Shown: one piece after another, positions 63,254 through 64,000 of the stretch
Position numbering within the stretch: position 1 is the first letter of the stretch
Layout of the letters: every line of letters starts with the position of its first letter
From: Legionella steigerwaltii
GTDB lineage: Bacteria > Pseudomonadota > Gammaproteobacteria > Legionellales > Legionellaceae
Length of the DNA: 64,000 bases
Direction: 5' to 3'
NCBI RefSeq assembly: GCF_001468065.1
Contig: NZ_LNYZ01000001.1
Location: forward strand, 1 to 64,000
Position numbers and translations under genes: made by a program
Notes under the pieces: generated by a model
What the model saw: the letters and a program-made list of their open reading frames with translations, nothing else
What the model was told of the DNA's origin: nothing
The model's database searches: none

Positions 63254-64000
63254 ATGAAGTATTCATTAGCAACAATAGAACACGCAGTGGAAACACTCAA
63301 AGCCGGTAAAATGGTTATTTTAATGGATGATGAAGATAGGGAAAATGAAGGAGATCTGGTTGTGGCGGCAGAACATGCAACTCCAGAAGCAATCAATTTT
63401 ATGTCTCGTCATGGTTGTGGGTTGATCTGCTTGTCTATGGCTGATGAACTGATTGATAAATTACATTTGCCAATGATGGCACAAAATAATAAATCGCCTT
63501 ATGGTACGGCGTTTACTGTATCCATAGAAGCGGCACAAGGCGTATCGACGGGTATTTCAGCGAAAGATAGAGCTCAGACGATTCAAGTTGCCATTAATCC
63601 TGAAAGCGGGCCAGCCGATGTTATTTCCCCTGGGCATGTTTTTCCTTTACGTGCTAGGAAGAAGGGCGTGTTGGAGCGACCTGGACAAACAGAAGGTAGT
63701 GTTGATTTGGCAAAACTTGCTGGTTTAACACCTGCGGCAGTGATTTGTGAAATTATCAATGAAGATGGTACCATGAGCAGGCGCGACGAGTTGGTTTTAT
63801 TTTCTCAAAAACATAATATCCCTCTGGTTACAATCAAGGATTTGATAGAATACCGAATTCGTCATGAAGTTTTAGTCAGCGCTGCTGCTTCAACACGTAT
63901 TCCTTTGCAAAACAAAGGCGATTTTAATATGACTGTGTTTGCAAATGAACTTGATTGCGCGGAGCATTTTGCTTTAGTAAAACCACCTATATTTGCCAAT
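63254..64000 (+). CDS. ribBA: RibBA, 3,4-dihydroxy-2-butanone 4-phosphate synthase / GTP cyclohydrolase II (cut by the window)
   Basis: The first 249 codons are present; the gene runs past the end. MDDEDRENEGDLVVAAE is the DHBP synthase site, SRHGCGLICL and FTVSIEA, DRAQTIQVAI follow, then GHVFPLRA and RPGQTEGSVDLAKLAGL. From about residue 200 the GTP cyclohydrolase II-like domain begins. It makes DHBP from ribulose 5-phosphate. It follows ribD in the same direction; the usual ribE between them is absent. Confidence 0.94.
   Translation, partial: MKYSLATIEHAVETLKAGKMVILMDDEDRENEGDLVVAAEHATPEAINFMSRHGCGLICLSMADELIDKLHLPMMAQNNKSPYGTAFTVSIEAAQGVSTGISAKDRAQTIQVAINPESGPADVISPGHVFPLRARKKGVLERPGQTEGSVDLAKLAGLTPAAVICEIINEDGTMSRRDELVLFSQKHNIPLVTIKDLIEYRIRHEVLVSAAASTRIPLQNKGDFNMTVFANELDCAEHFALVKPPIFAN

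Overview
The window is AT-rich and reads as a Legionella chromosome (or that of a very close relative). The reasons are a Legionella-type major acid phosphatase (Map), many predicted Dot/Icm-type effector proteins (long helical proteins with no bacterial housekeeping match, eukaryotic-like enzyme domains, Glu-rich 'E-block' C-termini), and small secreted proteins and patatin-like phospholipases typical of that genus. The species cannot be fixed from the sequence. No rRNA, tRNA, intact insertion sequence, prophage or CRISPR array was seen.

Layout. 1-12 kb: metabolic and accessory genes, namely a patatin-like phospholipase, a cysteine-dioxygenase-like cupin with a sulfite-exporter remnant beside it, a LOG-family hydrolase, a LysE exporter divergent from a LysR regulator, a poly-Gly acidic protein, kynureninase, an alkyltransferase-like protein, and a hydrolase/methyltransferase pair. 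12-32 kb: an effector-rich stretch with an 842-aa helical protein, a phosphoribosyltransferase, a PP2C phosphatase whose motif order looks circularly permuted, a Rab-like GTPase with altered switch residues, two membrane-segment orphans, an amidase that has lost its serine nucleophile, and then a same-strand block with two ADP-ribosyltransferase-like paralogues flanking a permuted-papain-like protein, headed by a microbial-type poly(ADP-ribose) glycohydrolase. 32-43 kb: an S9 peptidase, a REC-adenylate cyclase overlapping a MASE1 histidine kinase, a solute-binding protein, a cytochrome c, Map, a decayed DUF692 gene and an M32 carboxypeptidase. 43-50 kb: a Glu-rich protein ending in a CaaX-like box, a possible chorismate-lyase-fold protein, a GT39-like glycosyltransferase, a GH3 hexosaminidase and a ThiM-like kinase. 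50-60 kb: radical SAM protein, thioesterase, acylphosphatase, HSL-type esterase, MFS and MATE transporters, and a 690-aa effector-like protein with one membrane segment. 60-64 kb: housekeeping genes yajQ, bepA-like M48 protease, ribD and the start of ribBA.

How the genes may work together. The most interesting unit is 25.9-31.6 kb, where possible ADP-ribose 'writers' sit with a clear ADP-ribose 'eraser' signature. This resembles the paired ADP-ribosyltransferase/hydrolase effectors known in L. pneumophila (Ceg3 and Lpg0081), but with different families. The second is the PP2C protein at 16.1 kb, where the DGHGG metal-binding strand lies after the rest of the catalytic core. The third is the acidic CaaX protein at 43.5 kb, a candidate for host prenylation.

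Between genes, a long inverted repeat (arms beginning GTAGCCTGGGTGCAGCG) recurs at least six times, and several shorter hairpin families are also present. These probably act as terminators or as non-autonomous repeats. All functions are from reading motifs by eye; no database search was made.
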